From the NCBI GenBank assembly GCA_014534425.1, contig JACVRN010000033.1, positions 1 to 44,310 on the forward strand: a stretch of 44,310 nucleotides of DNA, written 5' to 3'. The stretch comes from Pyrinomonadaceae bacterium (GTDB lineage: Bacteria > Acidobacteriota > Blastocatellia > Pyrinomonadales > Pyrinomonadaceae). This document shows positions 36,130 through 44,310 of the stretch, one piece after another. A program made the position numbers and the translations under genes. Every line of letters begins with the position of its first letter. The first letter of the stretch is position 1. The notes beneath the pieces were generated by a model. That model had not been told where the DNA came from and made no database searches. It saw only the letters and a list, made by a program, of their open reading frames with translations.

Positions 36130-37464
36130 ATGAACGACCTTGTCCGACAGAAGCTACGCGAGATTATCCTGACGCATGGCCGACCGCTCGTCGCGGACGC
36201 ACGCCTCTGCGAAAGTCTGCTCAAAGATTATTGCGGAGAGTATAAAAAAGAGATATTCATTCTGGTCTGTGCGGTCAGAGAGCAGGTGGCGGCTGACCTT
36301 TTAGTCTCACAGGACGCCATGCCGCGCCGTATGATGCGCTCGCTTTTAGTCAAACGCTTGCACCAGAATCTTGCGCTCACCGAAGAGGCTTCCGGTTGGG
36401 CCGTGGACTCATGGCAGGACGCTGTGCGCGAGCTATTGAAGACTGAATCCGGCGTCCCTCCTGCGCCCGAGAGCTTGACGGTTTCTGAAAGCAATAAGAT
36501 TGGCGCGGTCAGCGTCCCATCAAGGCCACAGCCAAGCTTCATAGAGAATCTCCCTGTAGCTTCATCGCTCAAACGTGAGTGCCGCGTTCTGGGGAGTTGC
36601 GGGATGAGCGTGCGCGCCGTCAGTTGCTCGCCTGATGGTCAAAGCATTGCTTCGGGGAGCAATGACGCCTTGCTGCGGCTCTGGAATGTTCAGACGGGCG
36701 AGGTGGAATTAGTCTGCGAGTGCGACGGCGCGGTCTCTTCGGTTGCCTTCTCGCCCGACGGCGTTTATGTAGCTTCAGCCAGCGAAGCGTGCGCTCAAGG
36801 CGCAAGACCGACTGTGTGCCTCTGGGAGATTTTGACGGGAGAGATGCACGAGTTGGGGACGTGCGGCAGTCGCTCTACGTCAATCGCTTTCTCGCCGGGC
36901 GGCAAGAGCCTGGCAGCAGGTTGCGCCGAAACCGTCAACAGTCTACGCATCTGGAATCTACAAACAGGAGACATGAGAGCTTTCCACAATGAGGCTGGCG
37001 GCACGCCCGCCATTTCCTTCGCTACTGACGGGCGCAACATAGCTACGGGCGACGGCAGTTTGACTAACCCTGCGCTTCGCGTCTGGGACTTAAACAGTGG
37101 GCGAGCGCGAGTCTTGGGCCACTGTCAACGACAGATTACTGCGGTCGCTTTCTCGCCCGACGGGCGCAACATAGCTACGGGCAGTTGGGACGAAATGGTT
37201 CGACTCTGGAACGCGCAGACGGGACGGGCGCGCATCCTGGGCCAGAACTGCTCGTGCATTTCATGTTTAGCTTTTTCGCCCGATGGTAAAAGAATAGCGG
37301 CCTGCTCCCTGGACAGTCAGATTCGCGTGTGGGACATTGAGACCGCACGCTCGCGCATCATAGGAGAATGCCAGAGCGTCAACACGGTCGCCTTCTCCGC
37401 CGACAGCATGAGCCTTGTGACGGGAAGCATAGACGGAGCCATTCGTCTCTGGCATTGCTCATAG
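36130..37464 (+). CDS. Seven-bladed WD40 propeller protein with N-terminal helical domain
   Basis: Residues 1 to about 105 form a helical domain (LREIILTHGRPLVADARLCESLLKDYCGEYKKEIFILV; ALTEEASGWAVDSWQDAV) of a type often found next to kinases and vWA proteins. After a Pro/Ser linker come seven WD40 repeats (residues about 150-444) with cores such as VAFSPDGRNIATGSWDEMVRLWN and ending in IRLWHCS. No membrane helix or signal is present. The propeller is likely a scaffold or phosphopeptide reader for the kinase module; this is inference from context. A 165-base gap precedes the last leader-bearing gene. Confidence 0.88.
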   Translation: MNDLVRQKLREIILTHGRPLVADARLCESLLKDYCGEYKKEIFILVCAVREQVAADLLVSQDAMPRRMMRSLLVKRLHQNLALTEEASGWAVDSWQDAVRELLKTESGVPPAPESLTVSESNKIGAVSVPSRPQPSFIENLPVASSLKRECRVLGSCGMSVRAVSCSPDGQSIASGSNDALLRLWNVQTGEVELVCECDGAVSSVAFSPDGVYVASASEACAQGARPTVCLWEILTGEMHELGTCGSRSTSIAFSPGGKSLAAGCAETVNSLRIWNLQTGDMRAFHNEAGGTPAISFATDGRNIATGDGSLTNPALRVWDLNSGRARVLGHCQRQITAVAFSPDGRNIATGSWDEMVRLWNAQTGRARILGQNCSCISCLAFSPDGKRIAACSLDSQIRVWDIETARSRIIGECQSVNTVAFSADSMSLVTGSIDGAIRLWHCS

Positions 37465-37629
37465 TCAGGCGCTAAGATTTCCATCAGGATTTTTCAGATT
37501 GCATGAATATTTCTTCTGGCAGTTTGACTTCAAAGAGAGTAGACTCTGCCGATCGTATCTGTGACGTAGACCTAACAAGTCTTAATCCTCTTCTAACCGA
37601 CTAGCCTTCAGAGAAGTTGATAGGCTAAA

Positions 37630-38787
37630 ATGAACTCTGCACAGAACAGGTTGCCGGAGGCGAAAGGCGCTCACCATCGGATTGAGCCGCGAACCGCCAA
37701 TCAATCCAGACCTGGCATTGTGCAACCCAAAAATATTTCTGCTTCGCCAATCGCCAAACGACCCGTTGCGGCTCCTATATATAGACCGCAATCAAAGCCT
37801 AATGCTGTACAGCAGAAAACGGCTGCGACGCCACAGCCGAAGGTGCGCGCTGCTGCGCCACCAGTCTATCGCCCGCAGCCTATACCGAAAGTTTTGCAGA
37901 CCAAGAAGGCGCAGACGAAGATACCCAATCTCCCGCAAAGCGGCAGGAACCCCGTCGCTCCACCTGTCTATAAACCTGCTCGCACTCCGGTTGCGTTGCA
38001 GATGAAGGCGACCGGCCATCGGACTGGGTCAAAGCCGAGCGCAGCAGTCATGACAAAGATACAAAGAAAGCCGAGCGTAGTCCCGGCTACGAGAAAATTT
38101 CCGGTTATACAATGCGCGCGTCTTGGCGACTATAAGATTACGGTAAAACCGCAGGTTATGACGCAGTTCAAAAATAAGGCGCATTTATGGTTGATGCTGG
38201 GGACATCCAGCGAACACGTAAGCATACACCCGGATGCTAACTATGAGGGTATGAATTTCATGATGAGAGCGTCGGGTGTGCTTACGAAAGTAGACCTCCA
38301 CACCTCTCTCGACGATTTCACGTTTGACGAAGTCCACGTTACTCTCGGACTGGGTGGAGGGAGAGAAGGTTATTACTACACGGCAGACGGAGTCCGTAAG
38401 AATAAACAACCCCATGAAGATTGGACGGCGGCTGATGCGGTCTTACTAAAAGTAATGGGCATCAAAGCCTGCGACTCGAAACCAGTCATCTCAGTGCCGA
38501 GCCACCTGGTAACGACATCCAGTGCCACGAGCAGCAGCTTAAGCGGTTCAAGCAGTAGCGCGATGAGTTCAAGCAGTTCCAGCAGTTCAAGTAGCATCTC
38601 AATCAGCTCAAGTAGTAGCTTGAGTAGCAGTTCAAGCAGTAGCGTAATGAGTTCAAGTAGTTCAATTAGTATCGGCGTAACCAGTTCAAGTAGCTCTGTG
38701 ATTCCAGTTACCACCTCCCACCCGGTAAGTCTGCATCCCAGTATGCAGAAGTATTTCGTATACGGCGGTTTATTGGATAATAAATAA
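37630..38787 (+). CDS. Leader-bearing candidate effector with unknown central domain and Ser-rich tail
   Basis: The 385-residue protein begins MNSAQNRLPEAKGAHH, like two other cargo genes, and carries three leader copies: PVAAPIYRPQSKPNAVQQK (37762), AAPPVYRPQPIPKVLQTK (37849) and a divergent PVAPPVYKPARTPVALQMK (37951). IQRK and the junction FPVIQCARL (near residue 160) follow. The domain after it (YKITVKPQVMTQFKNKAHLWLMLG; FDEVHVTLGLGGGREGYYYTADG) is not recognised. About 70 residues of almost pure Ser with a few Ile, Met and Val (codons mostly AGC/AGT) precede a short C-terminal end. It is separated from the other cargo by the kinase module and sits just before clpV. Confidence 0.62.
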   Translation: MNSAQNRLPEAKGAHHRIEPRTANQSRPGIVQPKNISASPIAKRPVAAPIYRPQSKPNAVQQKTAATPQPKVRAAAPPVYRPQPIPKVLQTKKAQTKIPNLPQSGRNPVAPPVYKPARTPVALQMKATGHRTGSKPSAAVMTKIQRKPSVVPATRKFPVIQCARLGDYKITVKPQVMTQFKNKAHLWLMLGTSSEHVSIHPDANYEGMNFMMRASGVLTKVDLHTSLDDFTFDEVHVTLGLGGGREGYYYTADGVRKNKQPHEDWTAADAVLLKVMGIKACDSKPVISVPSHLVTTSSATSSSLSGSSSSAMSSSSSSSSSSISISSSSSLSSSSSSSVMSSSSSISIGVTSSSSSVIPVTTSHPVSLHPSMQKYFVYGGLLDNK

Positions 38788-38914
38788 GAACGATGGCGCA
38801 ATTGGGATCAGCAACTCAATACTATGCGCCGTGAAGGTCGGCGTCCTCACCAGACTCTCAAACGATCTGCCAGGCTCTCTATAGCACCTGTGATTAAAAT
38901 GTTGTAATTTAAAG

Positions 38915-38934
38915 ACCGCTCCGTTAAGAGCGGT
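38915..38934. other. Hairpin in the leader of clpV
   Basis: ACCGCTC and GAGCGGT form a perfect 7-bp stem with a 6-base loop, in the 214-base gap before clpV. On the plus strand it lacks a T-run, while on the minus strand it is followed by CTTTAAATT. It could attenuate read-through into clpV or be a processing site. The gap shows no gene. Confidence 0.4.
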
Positions 38935-39001
38935 GGTCGCCATCTTCAATTCATAAACGATTAGCCGCCGGAACACATCGCCGGGAAGGAATCCTGAAAG
39001 C

Positions 39002-41770
39002 ATGGGCGTGAATCTGAAGTCTTTGATTGATAGGCTGGATACGACTTGCCGCAGCGCGCTCGAAGCGGCTGCCGGGCTGTGCCTGTCGCGCACGAATTAT
39101 GATGTAGAGCTTGAGCACTATCTGCTCAAGCTAATCGAAGCCGAAGACACGGACATCACGCGCATCCTGCGCCACTACGAGGTGGACGAATCCCAGTTGA
39201 GGGCGGACATCACGCGCGCCCTAGACCGTCTGAAAACGGGCAACGGTCGCACGCCCGCGTTGTCGCCTCGCCTGCCGGCTTTGATTGAGAAGGCGTGGCT
39301 GCTGGCTTCAATTGATGACGGCATGGCTAGGATTCGTTCGGGCCATCTCTTGCTGGCGCTCTTGACGAACGGCGAGACGGCGCTTCTTGCGCGCGAAATC
39401 TCAAAAGAGTTCAATCACATCTCGACTGATTCGCTCAAACAGAAATTGGCGAAACTTACAGCCGGCTCGGTTGAAGACAAAGAGGCCGCCGGTTTCAGCG
39501 CGCGAACAAGAGATGATGACGGCGAAGCTCTCTCAGGTCGGACAAGAGCGGGTGGAGCCGCTACGCAGGCATTAGATCAGTACACCATTGACCTGACGGC
39601 CAGGGCACGCGCCGGAGAGATTGATCCGGTGCTCGAACGCGATTTCGAGATTCGGCAGGTCGTGGACATACTCATGCGGCGGCGTCAGAACAATCCTATC
39701 TTAACCGGCGAGGCGGGCGTAGGAAAGACCGCCATCGTCGAAGGCTTCGCCCTTCGCATCAGTGAAGGCGATGTGCCGGAGCCTCTGAAGAACGTCTCGG
39801 TCAGAACGCTAGACCTTGGGTTGCTACAGGCCGGCGCGGGCGTTAAAGGCGAGTTCGAGAATCGTCTCAAGTCCGTCATAGAAGAGGTTAAATCACAGCC
39901 GCAGCCCGTCATCCTTTTCATAGATGAAGCGCATACCATGATTGGAGCCGGTGGACAGGCGGGCCAATCTGATGCGGCCAACCTCTTGAAGCCTGCTCTG
40001 GCGCGCGGCGAACTGCGAACCATCGCCGCGACTACTTGGGCCGAGTACAAGAAATATTTTGAGAAGGACGCGGCGCTTGCCCGTCGCTTTCAAGTCGTCA
40101 AGGTTGACGAGCCTTCGGAAGAGCAAGGCATACGCATGATGCGCGGCCTGGCCGGAATGCTCGAAAATCATCATAACGTTCGCATCCTTGACGAAGCCAT
40201 TACGGATGCGGTCACTTTGTCGCACCGCTACATTTCTGGGCGACAACTCCCGGACAAAGCTATCAGTGTTCTGGACACGGCCTGCGCGCGTGTCGCTCTG
40301 GATCAAGGCGCAACGCCCACGGCTGTAGAGGACGCGGAACGGCGGATTAATCAACTCAGCATAGAGATTGCCGCGCTCGAACGCGAGGCCGTCACCGGCA
40401 CGGATTATCAAGGACGTATAGAAGAATTAAGCACGGCCAAGGCAAAGGAAGAAGAGAGACTCGCGCGCCTACAGTCTCAGTGGAAGCAGGAGCGCGAAAT
40501 CATTGAACAGATTCGCAGGGTTCGCACGCAGCTTGAAGATCATGCTGTCAAGAATAGTAGCGTTACGGGCATCAGTAGTTCTGTAAATAAAGTAAAGTCC
40601 GCACAGCCGGAAGCGGACAGTGCAGTAGAAATCTCTGCCGCGACCGTGCCGACGCAGGTGGAAGCGCAATCGGTTGACGTTGCAGCTTTGCGCTCGGAGT
40701 TGTTGCGTTTGACGAGTGAGCTTGAGACGGCACAGGGCGAAAATCCTCTGATGCAGGTCTGCGTTGACTCGCAAACGGTGGCCCAGGTGATTTCAGGCTG
40801 GACGGGCATCCCTGTCGGCAGAATGCTGACGGATGAAATCAACACTATCCTCTCGCTGAAAGAACGGCTTGAGCAGAGAGTGGTCGGACAATCACATGCT
40901 CTTGAAGCGATTGCCCAGAGAATTCAAACGTCGCGCGCCCGCCTGACAGACCCTCGCCGCCCCGTAGGTGTCTTCTTACTGGTAGGCCCAAGCGGCGTCG
41001 GCAAGACCGAGACTGCGCTCACGCTCTCTGAAACCCTCTACGGCGGCGAGCGAAATCTGATCACGATTAACATGAGCGAGTATCAGGAGGCGCATACTAT
41101 CTCTTCGCTCAAGGGGTCGCCGCCCGGTTACGTGGGTTACGGCGAAGGCGGCGTGCTCACAGAAGCGGTTCGGAGAAAACCTTACTCGGTCGTGCTGCTG
41201 GACGAAATTGAGAAGGCTCATACGGACGTGATGGAGCTTTTTTACCAGGTCTTCGATAAGGGAGTGCTGGAAGATGCCGAAGGCCGCGAGATAGATTTCA
41301 AGAACACCGTCATCTTACTGACCTCTAACGTCGGAACAGACATCATCATGAAACTCTGCGCCGACCCTCAGACGAGACCCGTAGCAGAAGCGCTCACGGA
41401 AGCATTGCGTCCAGAACTGCTCAAGGTATTCAAGCCCGCTATGCTCGGTCGCATGGTCATAGTGCCCTACTATCCCATCTCAGATGAAATGATGCGCGAG
41501 ATTATCAAGTTGCAGCTAGATAGAGTTGGTCAACGCCTGATGGAAAATCATGGCGCGACTTTCAGCTATGACGAGGAGGTCATCACGGAGATAGCGAACC
41601 GTTGCAGGGAAGTCGAAAGCGGCGCACGCAACGTAGATCACATATTAACGCGCACGCTCTTGCCGGAGATGTCCGGCCAATTCCTTTCTCGCATGGCCGG
41701 CAACGAAAGCATCTCGCGCGTGCACGTCAGTCTCAGCCACACAGAGCAATTCAGGTATGAACTTTCGTAG
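39002..41770 (+). CDS. clpV: T6SS sheath-recycling AAA+ ATPase ClpV (TssH)
   Basis: The 922-residue Clp/Hsp100 protein has an N domain (ALEAAAGLCLSRTNYDVELEHYLLKLIE), then D1 with Walker A GEAGVGKT near residue 238 and Walker B VILFIDEAH near 302. A middle coiled region with an unusual Ser/Val/Ala-rich insert (about 515-565) follows, then D2 with Walker A GPSGVGKT near 660 and VVLLDEIEKAH. The N-terminal type and the HVLLGLL-like motif identify ClpV rather than ClpB; so does the T6SS context. It removes contracted TssBC sheath for reuse. It is the last gene of the plus-strand locus. AAGGAA lies ahead of the ATG. Confidence 0.93.
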   Translation: MGVNLKSLIDRLDTTCRSALEAAAGLCLSRTNYDVELEHYLLKLIEAEDTDITRILRHYEVDESQLRADITRALDRLKTGNGRTPALSPRLPALIEKAWLLASIDDGMARIRSGHLLLALLTNGETALLAREISKEFNHISTDSLKQKLAKLTAGSVEDKEAAGFSARTRDDDGEALSGRTRAGGAATQALDQYTIDLTARARAGEIDPVLERDFEIRQVVDILMRRRQNNPILTGEAGVGKTAIVEGFALRISEGDVPEPLKNVSVRTLDLGLLQAGAGVKGEFENRLKSVIEEVKSQPQPVILFIDEAHTMIGAGGQAGQSDAANLLKPALARGELRTIAATTWAEYKKYFEKDAALARRFQVVKVDEPSEEQGIRMMRGLAGMLENHHNVRILDEAITDAVTLSHRYISGRQLPDKAISVLDTACARVALDQGATPTAVEDAERRINQLSIEIAALEREAVTGTDYQGRIEELSTAKAKEEERLARLQSQWKQEREIIEQIRRVRTQLEDHAVKNSSVTGISSSVNKVKSAQPEADSAVEISAATVPTQVEAQSVDVAALRSELLRLTSELETAQGENPLMQVCVDSQTVAQVISGWTGIPVGRMLTDEINTILSLKERLEQRVVGQSHALEAIAQRIQTSRARLTDPRRPVGVFLLVGPSGVGKTETALTLSETLYGGERNLITINMSEYQEAHTISSLKGSPPGYVGYGEGGVLTEAVRRKPYSVVLLDEIEKAHTDVMELFYQVFDKGVLEDAEGREIDFKNTVILLTSNVGTDIIMKLCADPQTRPVAEALTEALRPELLKVFKPAMLGRMVIVPYYPISDEMMREIIKLQLDRVGQRLMENHGATFSYDEEVITEIANRCREVESGARNVDHILTRTLLPEMSGQFLSRMAGNESISRVHVSLSHTEQFRYELS

Positions 41771-41801
41771 CGCCACCCGCAAGCGACCCGGAAAATAGTA
41801 A

Positions 41802-41823
41802 CAGCCGCCCTTTCGAGCGGCTG
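41802..41823 (-). terminator. Intrinsic terminator candidate between clpV and the integrase
   Basis: CAGCCGC and GCGGCTG form a 7-bp stem with an 8-base loop. Read on the minus strand the stem is followed by TTACTATTTT, so it should stop transcripts from the integrase and tRNA side. It may also act on clpV transcripts, though its plus-strand tail is not T-rich. A smaller CCCC-GGGG hairpin lies at 41831-41844. Confidence 0.5.
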
Positions 41824-41849
41824 CGACTACCCCTAAACACGGGGCTAAA

Positions 41850-41877
41850 TGGCGGAGCCGACGGGACTCGAACCCGC
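41850..41877 (-). other. tRNA 3'-end fragment, probable integration (att) site
   Basis: On the minus strand the bases read as a T-arm (GCGGG-TTCGAGT-CCCGT) followed by an acceptor strand CGGCTCC, discriminator G and an encoded CCA. The matching 5' acceptor strand GGAGCCG and an anticodon arm are absent upstream. This is therefore the last about 28 bases of a tRNA and not a gene. It sits 53 bases from the end of an integrase. The layout is the one left when an element integrates in a tRNA 3' end. Isoacceptor cannot be told. Confidence 0.75.
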
Positions 41878-41929
41878 GCGCTTCGCCGCCTCTGCGCCTT
41901 TTTCGCCCAATTTTCAACCCCTTTTCAGC

Positions 41930-43039
41930 CTACAAACTCGGCTGAACCCCATTTGTGGGGATTTTGTGGGGACTGCTTTCCCAGATTGATTCTACTGCTT
42001 CACGCTTCCGCCCGTCAGTAGAATGAACGTAGCGAGAACTGGTCTTGATGTCTTTATGGCCCATCAAGGCCATTATCTCGTAAGCGGTATACCCTTTCTC
42101 TCCGAGCCTCGTGCCGAATGTGTGGCGCATCGTGTAAAGACAGGCCCCCTTAATCTTGGCAAGTTCTAGCGCTCTGCGGAAACCGTTCTTTATCTCCTTA
42201 AATTGCTCTCCCGTACGCCAGCTGACGAACAGGTACTCGCTGCCCGTATCGCGATTGTAGAGTTCAAGCAAGACCTCCCGGACTGCCGAGCCAATCGGAA
42301 TCTCCCTCTCTTCATTCGTCTTGGTGCCAGCGCGTATGACGTTACGCTCAAAATCAACGTCCGAACGACGAAGATTGAAGATCTCCGACGGCGGTCGCAA
42401 TCCCGTCCCGATCCCGACGATTACGATAGGCCGTAGGTGAGCGAGAGTGCCCGTCAGCACGCTCATCAACCTCGCCTCCTCCGCGCGGGTGAAGTACCTG
42501 CCGCGAGTATTTCGCAACGTGAACCTCTCTACCTTCTTACAAGGATTTCGATCCACCTTATCAAAGTCAATCGCTTTGCTGTAAATCTTTGAAAGGACTT
42601 CCAACTCACGATTAACCGAAGCTTCGCTCAGCCGATTTCCACGCTGAGTGATAGAGTCCCGCCTACTGCTTTTGAATATCTCGATCATCTCCGTAGAAAT
42701 TTCGTCTAGTCGCTTCTCTCCGAAATACTTGACTAGAGTCTTGCAGCGCAACTCATCGGACTTCCATGAGCGCTTATTTGTCTTAGCCCAAGGCAGGTAA
42801 GTATCATGCACGAATTTCTCGAATAGCGGTGCGGCCTTTCTACGGGTGCCGTACGTGCCTTCAAAAACTTCATTCCTGATCCTAACCTCCGCCTGCTCGG
42901 CCTGATCTCTGGTTCTGGCTTCTTTGATTGATCCCCTGTAGCGAACACCGTTAATCCAGAAATCGTAGTGATAGTGTCTATGCTTGCAAGTCTTACCCTT
43001 ACATGCTTTTCTCTGACACTGCCTGATGAAAACTGACAT
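41930..43039 (-). CDS. Tyrosine recombinase / integrase
   Basis: The ATG at 43039 (MSVFIRQCQRKACKGKTCKH) is chosen over an upstream TTG at 43072, because GGAGAGGA lies about eight bases ahead of it. The 369-residue protein has a short Cys-rich N-terminus (CQRKACKGKTCKHRHYHYD) like an arm-binding or zinc region, a SAM-like core-binding domain, and a catalytic domain. Catalytic residues seen are Arg in GTGLRPPSEI, Lys in AGTKTNEER, Arg in YTMRHTF, His in GHKDIKTSSRY and the Tyr of RYVHST. The first His of the HxxR box is Tyr. It ends 53 bases from the tRNA fragment and lies downstream of the excisionase-like gene. Confidence 0.92.
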   Translation of the reverse strand: MSVFIRQCQRKACKGKTCKHRHYHYDFWINGVRYRGSIKEARTRDQAEQAEVRIRNEVFEGTYGTRRKAAPLFEKFVHDTYLPWAKTNKRSWKSDELRCKTLVKYFGEKRLDEISTEMIEIFKSSRRDSITQRGNRLSEASVNRELEVLSKIYSKAIDFDKVDRNPCKKVERFTLRNTRGRYFTRAEEARLMSVLTGTLAHLRPIVIVGIGTGLRPPSEIFNLRRSDVDFERNVIRAGTKTNEEREIPIGSAVREVLLELYNRDTGSEYLFVSWRTGEQFKEIKNGFRRALELAKIKGACLYTMRHTFGTRLGEKGYTAYEIMALMGHKDIKTSSRYVHSTDGRKREAVESIWESSPHKIPTNGVQPSL

Positions 43040-43087
43040 CGTTAATTCCTCTCCCGAATCGCAGCCGTTCAAGGAATGGACGTAATA

Positions 43088-43294
43088 CTACGCTGCTTCT
43101 TCGCGCTTAGTCCATTCAAGAATTTCGTCACGGTCAAAAATCGTACGATCACCAGCCTTTCGGAAGGGAATGCGACGCTGGCTCACTAAGTCGTAAACTG
43201 TACGCTTCGACAGACGCAGAAGTAATGCAACTTCGGCCACCGTCAAGAATTTAGGAAGGGGGTCGGGTAACTGTGTCATCTCTTTAACAGGCAT
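43088..43294 (-). CDS. Excisionase-like helix-turn-helix protein
   Basis: The 68-residue protein is almost all one MerR-like/HTH_17 DNA-binding domain: FLTVAEVALLLRLSKRTVYDLVSQRRIPFRKAGDRTIFDRDEILEW. This is the excisionase family that pairs with tyrosine integrases, directing excision and sometimes repressing the operon. Its stop is 48 bases before the integrase start, so both are probably co-transcribed. AAGGT precedes the ATG; a second Met six codons in is an alternative start. Confidence 0.88.
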   Translation of the reverse strand: MPVKEMTQLPDPLPKFLTVAEVALLLRLSKRTVYDLVSQRRIPFRKAGDRTIFDRDEILEWTKREEAA

Positions 43295-43540
43295 TACTTA
43301 CCTTTTCTAGTAACAAAGATTCTGATGAAACTACTCATCACGGGTTTACCTTTATGGTATGACTCAGTCGCACCGGTTAAAGGTGATCCCCTTTAGATCA
43401 ACCAGTGTGCCAAGACAGGATGATTATAATTTTCAATAGCTTACAAGAAATGATCAGCTAAGATGCCCATTTTTGAGCGCCCATTTTTGAGCATGCTCGT
43501 CAACGGACATAATCGAAGTACAAGCGGAGCAAGGAGAGGA
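43295..43540. other. Divergent intergenic control region of the integrated element
   Basis: This 246-base gap separates xis/int (minus) from the DUF1998-like gene (plus). It contains a palindromic ATTATAAT at 43423-43430 that could be a -10 element on either strand, an imperfect dyad GGTGATC...GATCAACC near 43382-43402, and the 14-bp tandem repeat at 43465-43492. It is a plausible shared operator region. No further ORF is convincing. Confidence 0.45.
43465..43492. repeat. Perfect tandem duplication of a 14-bp unit
   Basis: GCCCATTTTTGAGC occurs twice head to tail (43465-43478 and 43479-43492), about 50 bases before the DUF1998-like gene. It could be a pair of regulator sites, an integrase arm-type site, or a recent duplication. 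Confidence 0.8.
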
Positions 43541-44310
43541 AGTGCCAAAACCAGATGCGCTAAGCGAAACTCTTCTGAACCGTCTGCTATATAAAGGCAT
43601 TTTACCTCGCTATGCCTTCCCGACAGATGTTGCTACATTCCATGTTTTCGACAAAGTTAATTCTACGCGTTTCAGACCTGCCTTCCGATTTACGCCATCT
43701 CAGGGTCTGCCCGTCGCTTTATCGCAATACGCGCCGGGCAAAGAGGTGTGGGTGTCGGGCAAGCGATTTACATCAGGGGCAATATATTCGCCTTTTGGCG
43801 AGGAGCTATATCGTGCTTGGGAAGGCCGCAGACTATACTTTGAATGTGATCGCTGCCATTACGCTGTAACGGTTGAACGAAAGAATGCGGAACTGTATGA
43901 AGGGAGTAACTGTCCGGGGTGCGGTGAAATGAGTGGCTTCGGTAACTCGCGCCGCTGGATGCGCCCGCCCGGTTTTGCTCATCCGGTATTCACAGATGAA
44001 AACACCTCGCCAGATGATCAGCCGCCTAAGAGCTATGCGACGCGGGCGAAGTTAACTGCTCCGACGCCCGTTGACGAGAGCAAGTGGACGATAATTAACG
44101 AGCACTTGCGATTCCATCACATGTGGGATCACCTGCTCGTCACAAATCGCGGCCCCCGACGCGAGGGATATAATTACTGTACCCGATGCGGTGTCATAAG
44201 CCCTACTGTTGCAAATAAGGGTATTGATGCAGCAGGCGCTCACAAGAAACCCTATCCAGATGATCATGATGACACATGCCCCGGTGAAAGAGCCGCGAAA
44301 GGTATTGTCC
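43541..44310 (+). CDS. DUF1998/DrmB-like, helicase-associated zinc protein (C-terminus beyond window)
   Basis: A GTG at 43541 with AAGGAGAGG seven or so bases upstream opens a frame that runs off the right edge (at least 256 codons); an in-frame TGA upstream rules out a much earlier start. Conserved segments are LNRLLYKGILPRYAFPTDVATF, then FTPSQGLPVALSQYAPGKEVWVSGKRFTSGAIYSP, which resemble the DUF1998 region of helicase-associated proteins including DISARM DrmB. Several zinc knuckles follow (CDRC, CPGC, CTRC, then TCPG). No helicase motifs lie in the visible part, so either it is a stand-alone subunit or a fragment of a split helicase. Its place just inside an integrated element fits a defence island. 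Confidence 0.6.

Noticed and set aside
38520..38700. Short regular repeats suggesting CRISPR or a minisatellite
   Set aside because: The repeats are Ser codons in frame within a gene, with no spacer structure.
41850..41950. A complete tRNA gene
   Set aside because: T-arm, acceptor 3' strand and CCA are present, but no matching 5' acceptor strand, D-arm or anticodon arm can be found upstream.

Overview
The window looks like chromosome from a member of the Acidobacteriota, most likely Blastocatellia-like. This is an inference from gene style rather than from a marker gene: a secreted FG-GAP/Calx-beta/DUF4214 protein, a sigma-factor plus Ser/Thr-kinase/TolB-propeller pair, and a DUF4157/DUF4280 repertoire.

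Layout. (1) 1-4251, minus strand: a very large secreted repeat protein whose C-terminus runs off the left edge. (2) 4660-6678: the decayed remains of an ECF sigma factor and its partner receptor-like kinase. (3) 6724-7440: aquaporin Z. (4) 7906-41770: about 34 kb with every gene on the plus strand, forming one type VI secretion (T6SS) locus. The order is tssJ-K-L-M-A-B-C-hcp-tssE-F-G-vgrG, a MORN-repeat protein, a DUF4280 PAAR-like tip, a SPOR-domain membrane protein, a DUF4157 (eCIS-core) protein, five candidate effectors, a vWA/PP2C/kinase/WD40 signalling module, a sixth candidate effector, and clpV. All 13 core Tss functions can be assigned. (5) 41850-44310: the left edge of an integrated element, with a displaced tRNA 3' end, a tyrosine integrase, an excisionase-like HTH protein, and the start of a DUF1998/DrmB-like zinc protein suggestive of a defence gene.

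The main discovery candidate is the cargo set. The DUF4157 protein and six other proteins share a disordered Pro/Gln/Lys-rich N-terminal leader with one to three copies of PVAPPxYRPQPxPKxLQxK. In the six candidate effectors a short V-[VI]-Q-like junction is followed by a completely different C-terminal domain. By motif these include an HNH-type nuclease, a nucleic-acid deaminase (DAE...PCTSC), a barnase/T1-type RNase and a hydrophobic membrane-active domain, plus two domains I do not recognise. No immunity genes are visible. This looks like a leader-defined effector family that combines eCIS-type cargo features with a contractile T6SS.

Other notable points are a TssG carrying a C-terminal cyclic-nucleotide-binding domain, and a TerY-like vWA/phosphatase/kinase module embedded among the cargo. 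Together they suggest second-messenger and phosphorylation control of firing. All functional calls rest on reading motifs by eye; no database search was run.
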